From assembly GCF_009650215.1 (NCBI RefSeq), contig NZ_CP045851.1, positions 3,437,001 to 3,501,000 of the forward strand: a stretch of 64,000 nt of DNA, in the 5' to 3' direction. Origin of the DNA: Actinomarinicola tropica. GTDB lineage: Bacteria; Actinomycetota; Acidimicrobiia; Acidimicrobiales; SKKL01. Both the position numbers and the translations under genes were made by a program. Shown here piece by piece: positions 8,699 through 18,623 of this stretch. The notes beneath the pieces were generated by a model. It searched no databases, was not told where the DNA came from, and saw only the letters and a list, made by a program, of their open reading frames with translations. Position 1 is the stretch's first letter. Every line of letters begins with the position of its first letter.

Positions 8699-10489
8699 TC
8701 ATCGGTCGAGCTCGACACGGACGTCCCAGTCGGTGGCGAGGTGGTGGGCGATGTCGTCGATCTGGTGCACGAGCCGCTGGTCCTCGATCCTCTCCCCGAC
8801 GGGCGTCGCGATGATCGCACGGGCCCGCGCCGGATCCTCCTCGAGGAGCCGCTGGTAGGCAGGCAGCGTGTCGCGCTCGATGAGCGCCCAGCGGTCGTCG
8901 AAGTTGGCGATGTTCCCGTCGGGCAGCGGCGTGGTGATCACGGTCTGGGCGTGGGGCACCTCAACGCCGATGCGCGGCCCCGGCAGGTCGATGCCCGGGC
9001 CGCCGGGGATGCCGATCCGCGGGTCGATGCCCACGAAGTCCGGCGTGGACGCCACCTCCACCTCGAGCGGGAAAACGTCGGGGTAGCCCTTCGCGCCGGG
9101 GATCGACGGCGCACCGACCAGGGTCATCCCGTAGGTCACCGCGGGACCGGACGGGAAGCGGGAGTACATGTCGTCGTAGGCCTGGCGGATGGTCTGGCTC
9201 TGCTCCCGGAGCAGCAGCGCTGTGTTGCCGGCGGCGATCCGGTCCGGGTCCCCCGAGGCGATGTCCTCCCACGCCTGCACCGCTTGGCGGTCGAGGATGC
9301 CCGCCGCTCGCAGCTCACGGATGGCCGACAGACCGCCGTCGAGGTACGCCTCGTGCATGACCGAGGCGTCGACGAAGATGTCCTTCTGCATCTGGAGGAA
9401 GGTCGTCTCGTAGAAGGCGAGCTCCTCGTCGGTGAGGTCGCCGAGCGCCTCGAGCGGCGTGCCCTCGCCCCACGGGCCGAACCCGGGGAGGTGGAGCGGC
9501 GGCAGTCCGGGCGGCCCGCCGATGTGGTCGGACAGGGTGCCCATCAGCTCGAGGTCGAAGAACCCGGCGGCGAACGACGGGCCGATCATGTTGGCCATGC
9601 CCGCCCACTGGAACTCGGGGTTCTGGAGGAAGAGGTCGCCGTAGTAGGCGTACACCGCCTCGATGTTGGCGCGGTTGGCCAGCGCGCCGTCCTCGGGGTT
9701 CCACGACGCGGGGTCGATCCCGGCGCGCAGCAGGCCCCGCGCCAGCCAGAAGTCGCGGAGGAGCGACTCGTACGTGCGGGGGTCGACGCCGGCGTTCTGC
9801 CGCAGATCGAACGCGTGGGCACGCAGGGCGATCATCGCGAGCGAGCCCCAGACGAACACGTCGGCCCGCTCGACGGCGGTGGCGGTCAACGACGCCAGCT
9901 CCTTCGCACCCGACGACAGCGCCAGGACCCGAGCGGTGAGGCCCGAGACGTCGGGCAGGCGCACGAGCGTCCGCACGTCGAGGGGCAGCTCCGGGCCCGG
10001 GACCTCGGTCGGGACGCCGTTCATCGGGGTGAAGCTGGTCGTCGAGGACGTGGCGGTGACGCCGTCGAGGCTGACCCGCAGACCGACCGAGCTGACGGCG
10101 GCGTCGAGGCCGTCGCAGGACGCCACGAAGCCACGCAGAGCAGGCGGGTCGGCGGCCAGGGTGGCCGACGTCGTCGGCACCGGCAGTCGAGGCGGCGCGC
10201 CGGTCGGCGACGCCGCCCCTGCCCCGGGGTGGTGGGCGCAGGTCGACGCGGCGAGGGCCACCGTGTCGGCCAGCTCGGCGACGGCGTCGAGCACCCGCTG
10301 GCACTGCTCGACGAACAGGGCGGTGAAGGGCCCTTCGAGGTCGGCGGCCGCGCTCGTGACCGCGGCCATCCGCAGCTCGACCTGGCTCCGCAGCGACCGG
10401 GCGAGGGCGGACAGCTCCTCGCCGCGGGTGCGCAGCCCGACGATCCGGTAGGTCGTCCGCCCCTCCACCACCTCGACGACGTCGGTCAC
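8699..10489 (-). CDS. Large conserved-type protein, N-terminal helical domain
   Basis: 596 residues from GTG 10489 (VTDVVEVVEGRTTYRIVG). The function is not recognised. Residues about 15-85 are an amphipathic helix pair (LRTRGEELSALARSLRSQVE) recalling WXG100/ESX-type substrates, but no WxG turn is present. The middle (about 190-420) is helical and Trp/Tyr-rich with ENIEAVYAYYGDLF-like segments, and the end is Pro/Gly-rich (about 480-530). No signal peptide or membrane segment is seen. It is the first of a three-gene set with the lipoprotein and membrane protein after it, which suggests an envelope-linked role; this is inference only. Confidence 0.7.
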   Translation of the reverse strand: MTDVVEVVEGRTTYRIVGLRTRGEELSALARSLRSQVELRMAAVTSAAADLEGPFTALFVEQCQRVLDAVAELADTVALAASTCAHHPGAGAASPTGAPPRLPVPTTSATLAADPPALRGFVASCDGLDAAVSSVGLRVSLDGVTATSSTTSFTPMNGVPTEVPGPELPLDVRTLVRLPDVSGLTARVLALSSGAKELASLTATAVERADVFVWGSLAMIALRAHAFDLRQNAGVDPRTYESLLRDFWLARGLLRAGIDPASWNPEDGALANRANIEAVYAYYGDLFLQNPEFQWAGMANMIGPSFAAGFFDLELMGTLSDHIGGPPGLPPLHLPGFGPWGEGTPLEALGDLTDEELAFYETTFLQMQKDIFVDASVMHEAYLDGGLSAIRELRAAGILDRQAVQAWEDIASGDPDRIAAGNTALLLREQSQTIRQAYDDMYSRFPSGPAVTYGMTLVGAPSIPGAKGYPDVFPLEVEVASTPDFVGIDPRIGIPGGPGIDLPGPRIGVEVPHAQTVITTPLPDGNIANFDDRWALIERDTLPAYQRLLEEDPARARAIIATPVGERIEDQRLVHQIDDIAHHLATDWDVRVELDR

Positions 10490-10639
10490 GTCGCAGCCAC
10501 CTCGTCCTCTCCTGCCGCACGCCGGGCCACGCCGGCTCTCGGGCGACGGTACAGCGGGGCTCGCGCCGCCGTCCCGGGCGCGACGGGGGGAGGACCACCC
10601 CCACCGTCGGGTCCCGTGCGCCGTCGATACCCTCGGCCC

Positions 10640-11599
10640 ATGGACCACCGCTTCCTCGGCCGCACCGGGCTCCGCGTGAGCCCCCTCTGCCTCGGCACCA
10701 TGAACTTCGGGGGGTCGGCCGACGAGGCCACGGGCCATCGGATCATGGACGCCGCGCTCGACAACGGGGTGAACTTCGTCGACACCGCCGACGTCTACGC
10801 CGGCAACGAGACCGAGCGGATCATCGGCCGCTGGTTCGCCACCGGCGACCGGCGCCGGGAGCGGACCGTCCTCGCCACCAAGGTCTACGGCGGCCGCAGC
10901 GACTGGCCGAACGATACGAAGCTGTCCGCCAAGCACATCCGCCAGGCCTGCGAGGACAGCCTCCGGCGCCTCCAGACCGACCACATCGACCTCTACCAGA
11001 TGCACCACGTCGACCGGGACACGCCGTGGGACGAGATCTGGCAGGCGATGGACCTCCTCGTCCAGCAGGGCAAGGTGCTCTACGTCGGCAGCTCGAACTT
11101 CGCCGGGTGGCACGTCGTGCAGGCGATCGAGGCGGCGCGTGGGCGTCACTCCGTCGGCCTCGTGTCCGAGCAGAGCCTCTACAACCTGAACGCCCGCACC
11201 GTGGAGCTCGAGGTCCTGCCGGCGTGCGAGGCCTACGGCGTGGCGGTGCTGCCGTGGAGCCCGCTCGGTGGCGGGCTGCTCGCCGGCGTCCTCGGCGACG
11301 CAGGCGAGGGCCGCCGCAGCAGCGAACGCACCCAGCAGGCCGTCGAGCGCCACCGCGACCGGCTCGAGGCGTGGGAGGCCCTGTGCGCCGAGCTCGGCCA
11401 CGAGCCGTCGCAGGTGGCGCTGGCGTGGCTGCTCCACCAGCCGGCGGTGACCGCGCCGATCATCGGCCCCCGCACCCTGGAGCAGGTCGACGGGGGGCTC
11501 GCCGCGCTCGACATCACCCTCGACCAGGCGACCCTCGACCGGCTGGACGAGATCTTCCCCGGCCCCGGCGGCGCGGCCCCCGAGGCCTACGCCTGGTAG
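10640..11599 (+). CDS. Aldo/keto reductase
   Basis: NADPH-dependent carbonyl reductase of the TIM-barrel AKR family. It has 319 residues from ATG 10640 (MDHRFLGRTGLRVSPLCLGTMNFGG). The catalytic tetrad is visible: Asp and Tyr in FVDTADVYAGNETE, Lys in VLATKVYGG and His in YQMHHVDRD. Cofactor-binding stretches are VLPWSPLGGGLLAG and APIIGPRTLEQV. TACCCT at 10628-10633 lies six bases before the start, so a leaderless transcript is likely. The substrate cannot be deduced. Confidence 0.93.
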   Translation: MDHRFLGRTGLRVSPLCLGTMNFGGSADEATGHRIMDAALDNGVNFVDTADVYAGNETERIIGRWFATGDRRRERTVLATKVYGGRSDWPNDTKLSAKHIRQACEDSLRRLQTDHIDLYQMHHVDRDTPWDEIWQAMDLLVQQGKVLYVGSSNFAGWHVVQAIEAARGRHSVGLVSEQSLYNLNARTVELEVLPACEAYGVAVLPWSPLGGGLLAGVLGDAGEGRRSSERTQQAVERHRDRLEAWEALCAELGHEPSQVALAWLLHQPAVTAPIIGPRTLEQVDGGLAALDITLDQATLDRLDEIFPGPGGAAPEAYAW

Positions 11600-11630
11600 G
11601 CCCGCGGACCGCGGCCGTGGTCACCGCGTT

Positions 11631-13529
11631 CTAGGGACCGACGTCCGAACGGGTGGCGACGGCGAACGACCGGGACGGCGTCATCGCATCCAGCGGATCG
11701 ACGGCTGAGGCGACCGCGACCCCGCTCATCTCCGCGCGGAACAGGAATGTGAAGGCCTCAGCCCGTGTGATGTTCCGATCCGGTTCGAACCGGTTCGTGC
11801 CGCCCACACCGGTGGTGATCCCCTCGTGCCTGGCCCAGTCGACCGCCCGGGCGTAGAAGCCTCCCGGGACGACATCGGTGAAACCGGCGGCAGGCGCGGA
11901 CGGTGAGCCCGCGCTGCGCCACAACAGGGTCAGCAGCTCTGCGCGCGTGATCGTGCGGTCGGGCTCGAACACGTTCAGCCCACCGACGCCGGTGGTGAGC
12001 CCGGTCGACGCAGCCCAGTCGACCGCCGCTGTGTAGAACGCAGCACGCGGCACGTCGATGAACGACGACGGTCGAGACCCGGGTCGTCCGGCGTGCCGCC
12101 ACAGAGCCGTGATCGCCTCGGCACGGGTGATCGCCCGGTCCGGCTGGAACTCGTCGCTCCCACCGACGCCTGTAGTCAGTCCGAGGTCTGCGGCCCACAC
12201 CACGGCAGATGCGTAGTACGCGTACGGCGCGACGTCGCTGAAGGGCATGACGAGGATCACCCGGTACTGCATGCCCGAGTTGTGGTCCGAGCTGGCGACG
12301 TGGACGAGACCCGCTCCGTCGACCGCGACGGCGGGGTCGCCTGCACCCAGCTCGGTCTCGAACGGGTCGAGCCACCCCTTCCCGCGAGGGCGCACGGACA
12401 TCATCGTGTGGTTCCCCCCGTGTTCCACCGCGGCCAATCGGACCACCAGCGCGGCCGTGCCGTCTGGTCCGACCGCGAGCGCAAGCTCCCGAGATGACCC
12501 GCGCCCGAAGGGCATGCGCACTGCCTCGGCCACTGGGGACCAGGTACCGCCGACACGGCGAGTCCATAGGACCCGAAGGGTTCCTGCCGCGGCCGAACCC
12601 TGAGGCGGCCGTACGGCGACGACGCCGAGCGTGAGAGCTCCGTCGGGCTCGACTTCGAGCACGGGACGATTCAGCCCTTCGGCGTCGACGACGACCTGCG
12701 GGCTCGACCACACGCCGTCCGCGTACGTCACTGCGCTCAGTGTGGACGACTCCAGCTCGCCCCGATCGCTGTAGACGGCGACGACCTCTCCGCTGGAGGT
12801 GGACGCCATGGCGAGGTGCCCCATCCCGCCGTCGGAGAGGCGCCGCGGCGCCTCCCAGCCGTGCCCGCGATCCACGGACGCGTGTAGGACCCACTGCGAG
12901 TCCGACAGCACGGTGCCCGCAACGACGACCGAGCCGTCGGCCGCCACCTCGACATCGACCGTGTGGTAGCTGAGGTCACCCGTGTCGAGGCGCTCCGGTT
13001 CCGACCAGCTCGTCCCATCGAAGCGCGTCACCATCACCTGCGAGTCGTGCTGGCCGGTCGCGCGCACCACGACGATCGAACCGTCGGGCCCCATCGCCAC
13101 ATCACCGAGCTCCCCGCTGATCGATTGGGTCGGGAGCGAGGACCAGGCGTTGCCACGGAGGCGGGCGCCGCCGGCGATCGGAGAGGAGTTGTACGCGCGC
13201 GAGTACGCCGTCCACAGGACATAGGTGTCGCCCTCGTGTGCACCGACGACCAGCTCCACCTTGCTGTACCCGTCGCCGGGCAGCAGGACGGTTGGCGGTC
13301 CCCACTGCCCGTTGCGCGACTGGAGGCTGACCTCCACCCGGCCGAGGTGGCTGGGGCCGAACGCCATCACCCGACCGTCGGCGGTGAGTGCCAGCTCCGA
13401 GAACCTGCCGGGGCGTTCGACAGGCGTCCACCACACCGTGTCCGCCCCAACGCCCGGTGCGGCCGCCACGCTCGCCACCAGCAGCGCGACGACACCGACC
13501 GCCACCACTCGCCATCGCCGCGTGCCCAT
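11631..13529 (-). CDS. Secreted protein with propeller-like body and three SLH repeats
   Basis: 632 residues from ATG 13529 with signal peptide MGTRRWRVVAVGVVALLVASVAA. Residues about 30-430 contain repeated blades of the type DGxxVAF/VVxxDG, as in BNR/sialidase-like beta-propellers. Residues about 440-600 are three S-layer-homology repeats, each with ITTGVGG or LTTGVGG followed by F-PDR-ITRAE. Three aromatic-A-V-WA motifs start them (YYASAVVWAA, FYTAAVDWAA, FYARAVDWAR). SLH modules usually hold a protein on the wall surface. TAGCGT (13541-13536) sits six bases before the start. Third-position A/T is more frequent than in its neighbours, so transfer is possible. Confidence 0.85.
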   Translation of the reverse strand: MGTRRWRVVAVGVVALLVASVAAAPGVGADTVWWTPVERPGRFSELALTADGRVMAFGPSHLGRVEVSLQSRNGQWGPPTVLLPGDGYSKVELVVGAHEGDTYVLWTAYSRAYNSSPIAGGARLRGNAWSSLPTQSISGELGDVAMGPDGSIVVVRATGQHDSQVMVTRFDGTSWSEPERLDTGDLSYHTVDVEVAADGSVVVAGTVLSDSQWVLHASVDRGHGWEAPRRLSDGGMGHLAMASTSSGEVVAVYSDRGELESSTLSAVTYADGVWSSPQVVVDAEGLNRPVLEVEPDGALTLGVVAVRPPQGSAAAGTLRVLWTRRVGGTWSPVAEAVRMPFGRGSSRELALAVGPDGTAALVVRLAAVEHGGNHTMMSVRPRGKGWLDPFETELGAGDPAVAVDGAGLVHVASSDHNSGMQYRVILVMPFSDVAPYAYYASAVVWAADLGLTTGVGGSDEFQPDRAITRAEAITALWRHAGRPGSRPSSFIDVPRAAFYTAAVDWAASTGLTTGVGGLNVFEPDRTITRAELLTLLWRSAGSPSAPAAGFTDVVPGGFYARAVDWARHEGITTGVGGTNRFEPDRNITRAEAFTFLFRAEMSGVAVASAVDPLDAMTPSRSFAVATRSDVGP

Positions 13530-13655
13530 CCCAGGACGCTAGAGCCTGGACGCGCCCGGCGCGACCGCTCGCCGCCACCAGCGCAGTCATCGTCGTCGTT
13601 TCCCACCGGCGCCCTGGGGGAACATGGACCCGAGCCACCGGAGGAGAGGCACACC

Positions 13656-14354
13656 ATGGGTCTGGGTCGACTGTTCGCGCGCATCGTCATCGGGGGGCTG
13701 TTCGCCGCCCACGGCCTCCAGAAGCTCGCGGGGTGGTTCGGCGGTCCCGGCCGGGAGGGGACCGAGCAGATGGCCGAGCACCTCGACCTGCGGCCAGCGC
13801 GGGCCAACGCCCTGCTGGTCGGCGGGGTGGAGACGGCGGGCGGCGCCCTGGTCGTGGCCGGCGCCGCCACGCCCGTCGCCGCCGCCGGTCTGATCGGCAC
13901 GATGGTCACGGCCATCCGCAAGGTGCACCTGGCCAACGGGCCGTGGGCGACGAAGGGCGGCTACGAGTTCAACCTCACGCTCATCGCCGCCCTGGTGGCG
14001 CTCGCCGAGACCGGCCCCGGTCCGCTGTCGGTCGACCGGGTGCTCGGCACCGAGCGCCGCGGACCGGCCTGGGCCCTCGGGGCGCTGGCGGTCGGCGCCG
14101 CGGCGTCGAGCGCCGTGGTCGCCGTGGGGTCCCGCTGGCCCGAGGACGCCCCGCCCGCCGCGCCGGCGGCGAGCGCCTCGGCCGACGACACGTCGTCCGG
14201 TGCCGCCTCGACCGACGCCGGACCAGGACGGCCCGCCGACGGCGCCGAGCCGACCCGCCAGGAGCTCTACGAGGAGGCCCGGCGGCTCGGCATCCCCGGC
14301 CGTTCGAAGATGGACAAGGACGCGCTCGCACGCGCCATCGCCGAGCACAGCTGA
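13656..14354 (+). CDS. DoxX-family membrane protein with C-terminal Rho-N-like tail
   Basis: 232 residues from ATG 13656, with the strong ribosome site GGAGGAGAGG at 13640-13649. The DoxX domain is at about 5-135, with four hydrophobic helices and the family opening GRLFARIVIGGLFAAHGLQKLAGWFGG. An Ala/Ser/Asp-rich linker follows, then a short Rho N-terminal-like helix-extended-helix at the C-terminus (TRQELYEEARRLGIPGRSKMDKDALARAI), a fold that often binds nucleic acids. DoxX proteins are associated with membrane redox modules. The fused tail is unusual. Confidence 0.85.
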   Translation: MGLGRLFARIVIGGLFAAHGLQKLAGWFGGPGREGTEQMAEHLDLRPARANALLVGGVETAGGALVVAGAATPVAAAGLIGTMVTAIRKVHLANGPWATKGGYEFNLTLIAALVALAETGPGPLSVDRVLGTERRGPAWALGALAVGAAASSAVVAVGSRWPEDAPPAAPAASASADDTSSGAASTDAGPGRPADGAEPTRQELYEEARRLGIPGRSKMDKDALARAIAEHS

Positions 14355-14435
14355 GAGCTCCAGGGGTCGACCCCGCCTTACTGACGACCGGCCCGATTTC
14401 GTCGAACCCGAGCGGCGCCGGTACGTTGCGCGGCC

Positions 14436-15638
14436 ATGAGAGAAGCCGTCATCGTCTCGACCGCCCGCACCCCGATCGGCAAGGCCAACCGGGGCGCCTT
14501 CAACAACACGCAGGCCCAGGCCCTCGCCGGCCACGCCGTGCGCCACGCCGTCGAGCGTGCCGGCGTCGATCCCGCCGAGGTCGACGACGTCGTCATCGGT
14601 GCCGCCCTCCAGCAGGGCTCGCAGGGCATGAACATCGGCCGCCAGGCCGCCCTGAAGGCCGGTCTCCCGGTCACCGTCGCCGGCCAGAGCGTCGACCGCC
14701 AGTGCTCGTCGGGCCTCATGGCCGTCGCCATCGCCGCCAAGCAGATCATCGCCGACGGCCAGACCGTCGCCGTCGGTGGCGGCGTCGAGTCGATCTCGCT
14801 CGTCCAGAACAAGCACATGAACCTGTTCCGGGCCAACGACCCCGGCCTGATGGAGGAGACGCCCGGCCTCTACATCGGCATGATCGAGACCGCCGAGGTC
14901 GTCGCCGAGCGCTACGGCGTCAGCCGCGAGGCGCAGGACGAGTACGCCCTCCAGTCCCAGCAGCGCACGGCGAAGGCGCAGGAGGAGGGCCGCTTCGACA
15001 ACGAGATCGTGCCCCTCGAGTCGGTGAAGGTCCTCGTCGATCGCGAGACGGGCGAGACCTCCGAGGAGACGGTCACCCTCACCAAGGACGAGGGCAACCG
15101 CCCGTCGACCACGATCGAGGACCTCCAGAAGCTGCAGCCGGTCTTCCCGGGCGGCTCCTTCGTGGAGAAGGGCCAGTACGTCACCGCGGGCAACGCCTCG
15201 CAGCTCTCCGACGGCGCGGCCGCCGTCGTCCTCATGGAGGCCAAGGAGGCCGAGAAGCGTGGCCTCCAGCCGCTCGGCGCCTACCGGGGCATCGCCGTCG
15301 CCGGCGTCGCGCCGGAGGAGATGGGCATCGGCCCGGTCTACGCGGTGCCGAAGCTGCTCGAGCAGGCCGGGCTCACCGTCGACGACATCGGCATCTGGGA
15401 GCTCAACGAGGCGTTCGCCAGCCAGGTGCTGTACTGCCGCGACACGCTCGGCATCCCGAACGAGCTGCTGAACGTCAACGGCGGCGCCATCTCGATCGGC
15501 CACCCGTACGGCATGACCGGCGCCCGCTGCACCGCCCACGTCCTCCACGAGGGCAAGGCCCGCGGCGCAAAGTGGGGCGTCGTCACCATGTGCGTCGGCG
15601 GCGGCATGGGCGCCGCCGGCCTGTTCGAGATCTTCTAG
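14436..15638 (+). CDS. Acetyl-CoA acetyltransferase (thiolase)
   Basis: Condenses or cleaves acyl-CoA and acetyl-CoA. It has 400 residues, the usual thiolase length. The nucleophile is Cys 90 in VDRQCSSG, the His of GHPYG is at about 356, and the second catalytic Cys is at about 386 in [12 protein letters not shown] is present in WELNEAFAS. The GHPYG motif replaces the common GHPIG. The opposing acyl-CoA dehydrogenase gene beyond the shared hairpin suggests a fatty-acid or branched acyl oxidation locus. Confidence 0.95.
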   Translation: MREAVIVSTARTPIGKANRGAFNNTQAQALAGHAVRHAVERAGVDPAEVDDVVIGAALQQGSQGMNIGRQAALKAGLPVTVAGQSVDRQCSSGLMAVAIAAKQIIADGQTVAVGGGVESISLVQNKHMNLFRANDPGLMEETPGLYIGMIETAEVVAERYGVSREAQDEYALQSQQRTAKAQEEGRFDNEIVPLESVKVLVDRETGETSEETVTLTKDEGNRPSTTIEDLQKLQPVFPGGSFVEKGQYVTAGNASQLSDGAAAVVLMEAKEAEKRGLQPLGAYRGIAVAGVAPEEMGIGPVYAVPKLLEQAGLTVDDIGIWELNEAFASQVLYCRDTLGIPNELLNVNGGAISIGHPYGMTGARCTAHVLHEGKARGAKWGVVTMCVGGGMGAAGLFEIF

Positions 15639-15665
15639 CCCTCGAGCCGCACCACCGCTCACCGC

Positions 15666-15714
15666 GAACATTCGCGAGTTCGAGGCGCCCTGCGCCCCGA
15701 ACTCGCGAATGTTC
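15666..15714. terminator. Strong bidirectional hairpin between convergent genes
   Basis: Arms 15666-15682 and 15698-15714 are perfect 17-base complements (left arm GAACATTCGCGAGTTCG). Inside, GGCGC/GCGCC extends the stem around the loop CCT, with one mismatch between the two stems. It lies 27 bp after the thiolase stop and 21 bp after the acyl-CoA dehydrogenase stop. There is no clear T-run, as is usual for high-GC terminators. Confidence 0.8.
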
Positions 15715-15735
15715 CGCGTTCTGGCGGGTGCCGCG

Positions 15736-17040
<1,305 letters not shown>

Positions 17041-17064
17041 GTGGGGTCCCCTCCCGGATCAGTT

Positions 17065-17085
17065 GGACCGACTGTCGTACGGTCC
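17065..17085. promoter_or_regulatory. Operator-like dyad in the divergent region
   Basis: GGACCG (17065-17070) and CGGTCC (17080-17085) are inverted with a 9-base spacer. It sits 25 bp upstream of the acyl-CoA dehydrogenase and about 100 bp upstream of the oxygenase-like gene. Such dyads commonly bind TetR-type regulators of acyl-CoA genes, but no regulator is adjacent. Confidence 0.45.
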
Positions 17086-17188
17086 GCTGCCCCTCGCAAG
17101 TCGGCGTCGCCCGGCACGCCGCCGCCCGGTTCCGTATCCTCATCTCGACCAGACGACCCGGCGGACCGAGGTGAGGGGGACCAGGGCC

Positions 17189-17992
17189 GTGGGCATCTTC
17201 TGCCGAGCGACGCTGAACTACGCGACCGGCTCCGGGCCGACGCCGATCGAGGTGGACATCGCCGACGGGCGCTCCGCCGGGCTGCCCGGGTGGGAGGAGT
17301 GCGGCTTCGAGCTCGTCGAGCACCGCTCCTCGGTGACCGACTGGCGCGACGACGAGCAGGTCGCCGCGGTGCACCACGCGGAGTTCGAGGAGCTGGCGCG
17401 GTCGATGACCGGCGCCGACGTCGCCCTCGTGCACAGCCACATCCGGCGCAGCCCCGACACCGTGCGCCAGCACGGGGACCTCTCGCCGATCACGTTCGTG
17501 CACTCGGACTTCGCGTCCGGCCAGGAGATCGTGCGGAACGCGTACCTGCTCGAGCGACCGGGCAGCGAGGTCGCGCTGGAGCGCAACGGCGTCACCCGCG
17601 ACGACGTGCGCGACGCGGCCCGGGTCGTCACGCTCCAGCTCTGGCGGAACGTCGGCCCCGCGAAGATGGACCACCCGCTCGCGTTCTGCGACGCCCGCAC
17701 GGTGTCGGTCGACGAGGGCTTCCCGATCCACGTGGAGGACTACGGCGGCACGGGCGCCACCTTCGACGCCCTCGCCATCCGGGCGCCGGGGGCCGAGCGG
17801 CAGCACGCCTGGTACGCGTACCCGGAGATGCAGCCGCACGAGGCGGTGGCGTTCCGGACCTACGACACCGCCCTCGTCGATCGCGGCCAGGTGTGGTTCA
17901 CGCCCCACTCCGCGTTCCACGACCCGGAGGTGCCGATCGGCCACCCGGCGCGGGAGAGCATCGAGCTGCGGGCGACCTGCCTGTACCTCTGA
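17189..17992 (+). CDS. CmcJ/NvfI (AsaB)-family oxygenase-like protein
   Basis: 267 residues from GTG 17189, with GAGGTGAGGGGG upstream as ribosome site. Family-type landmarks: FCRATLNYATGSGPTPIEVD at the start, LVEHRSSVTDWRDDEQV, VTLQLWRNVGPAKMDHPLAFCDARTV in the middle, HAWYAYPEMQPHEAVAFRTYD, and the end ESIELRATCLYL. Characterised relatives include fungal AsaB/GA4 desaturase-like and cephamycin CmcJ proteins, thought to be Fe(II)/2-oxoglutarate enzymes. The substrate is unknown. It diverges from the acyl-CoA dehydrogenase. Confidence 0.85.
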   Translation: MGIFCRATLNYATGSGPTPIEVDIADGRSAGLPGWEECGFELVEHRSSVTDWRDDEQVAAVHHAEFEELARSMTGADVALVHSHIRRSPDTVRQHGDLSPITFVHSDFASGQEIVRNAYLLERPGSEVALERNGVTRDDVRDAARVVTLQLWRNVGPAKMDHPLAFCDARTVSVDEGFPIHVEDYGGTGATFDALAIRAPGAERQHAWYAYPEMQPHEAVAFRTYDTALVDRGQVWFTPHSAFHDPEVPIGHPARESIELRATCLYL

Positions 17993-18001
17993 GCCCGGCG
18001 A

Positions 18002-18358
18002 TCAACCCCGGGGCGGGGTGCACGTCCACCCCCGGCGGCGCAGCTCGTCGGCGAGCAGCTCGTCGGGGAAGGCCAGCGTGACGTCCGACGGCGGCGGTTC
18101 GGCCGACTCCGCAGCGGTGACCGACGCGGTGGGGTCGGCGGCCGGCGGCTCGGGGCCCTCGTCGAGCTCGTCGGTGAGCCGCCCGATCAGCTCGTCGGCC
18201 TCGCCACGTGTGAACTTGCCGTTGGACTGCCGCTGGGTGAGCCCGTACGGGTGCCGAGCCTCGCGGAACCCGTCGAAGCCGGCCCGTGCGAGCAGCTCGG
18301 CGAGCTCGGTGATCTGCGCCGCCGACGCCGGCGGCCCTGCTGCCTGTCCGAATGCCAT
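18002..18358 (-). CDS. Small hypothetical protein
   Basis: 118 residues from ATG 18358, with CATACT six bases upstream. The N-terminal half is helical and polar (ITELAELLARAGFDGFREARHPYGLTQRQSNGKFTRGEADELIGRL). That stretch resembles short DUF3072-type helix-hairpin modules, but I do not assign it. The C-terminal part is Pro/Ala/Asp-rich with a final RRRGWTC. It converges with the oxygenase gene, 9 bp from its stop. Confidence 0.65.
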   Translation of the reverse strand: MAFGQAAGPPASAAQITELAELLARAGFDGFREARHPYGLTQRQSNGKFTRGEADELIGRLTDELDEGPEPPAADPTASVTAAESAEPPPSDVTLAFPDELLADELRRRGWTCTPPRG

Positions 18359-18397
18359 GCCCCGAGTATGGGGCCCGGGTGTGACGCCGACGCGACG

Positions 18398-18550
18398 TCA
18401 GTGGTCGTGGTCGTGCTCCGGGCCGTCCGGGTCGCCGCCCTCCTCCTCGACGAGCCGCCGGTGCTGCTCGCGGACCTCCGACTCGGTCGGCGGGTCGTCA
18501 ACGGCCGCGTCCTCGACCGGGACGGCGCCTTCTTCGCTGTAGTCGCTCAT
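18398..18550 (-). CDS. 50-residue acidic protein with His-Asp tail
   Basis: Short ORF from ATG 18550 to TGA 18398: MSDYSEEGAVPVEDAAVDD at the start, a helical middle (ESEVREQHRRLVEEE), and the end GPEHDHDH. It fits between the previous gene and divergent DUF885 without overlap and has the same codon bias as its neighbours. The function is unknown. The HDHDH end could bind metal. Confidence 0.55.
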   Translation of the reverse strand: MSDYSEEGAVPVEDAAVDDPPTESEVREQHRRLVEEEGGDPDGPEHDHDH

Positions 18551-18623
18551 CGCCGCGGCCTACCCCCGCGCCGCGCCCGGCCGAACCCGTGCCGGCCCCG
18601 CCCGGCGTCCGTAGCATCGGGCC

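Noticed and set aside
8588-10639. Long upstream extension of the aldo/keto reductase frame
   Set aside because: Residues before MDHRFLGRTG are antisense shadow of the 596-residue gene; family length and the -10 at 10628 support ATG 10640.
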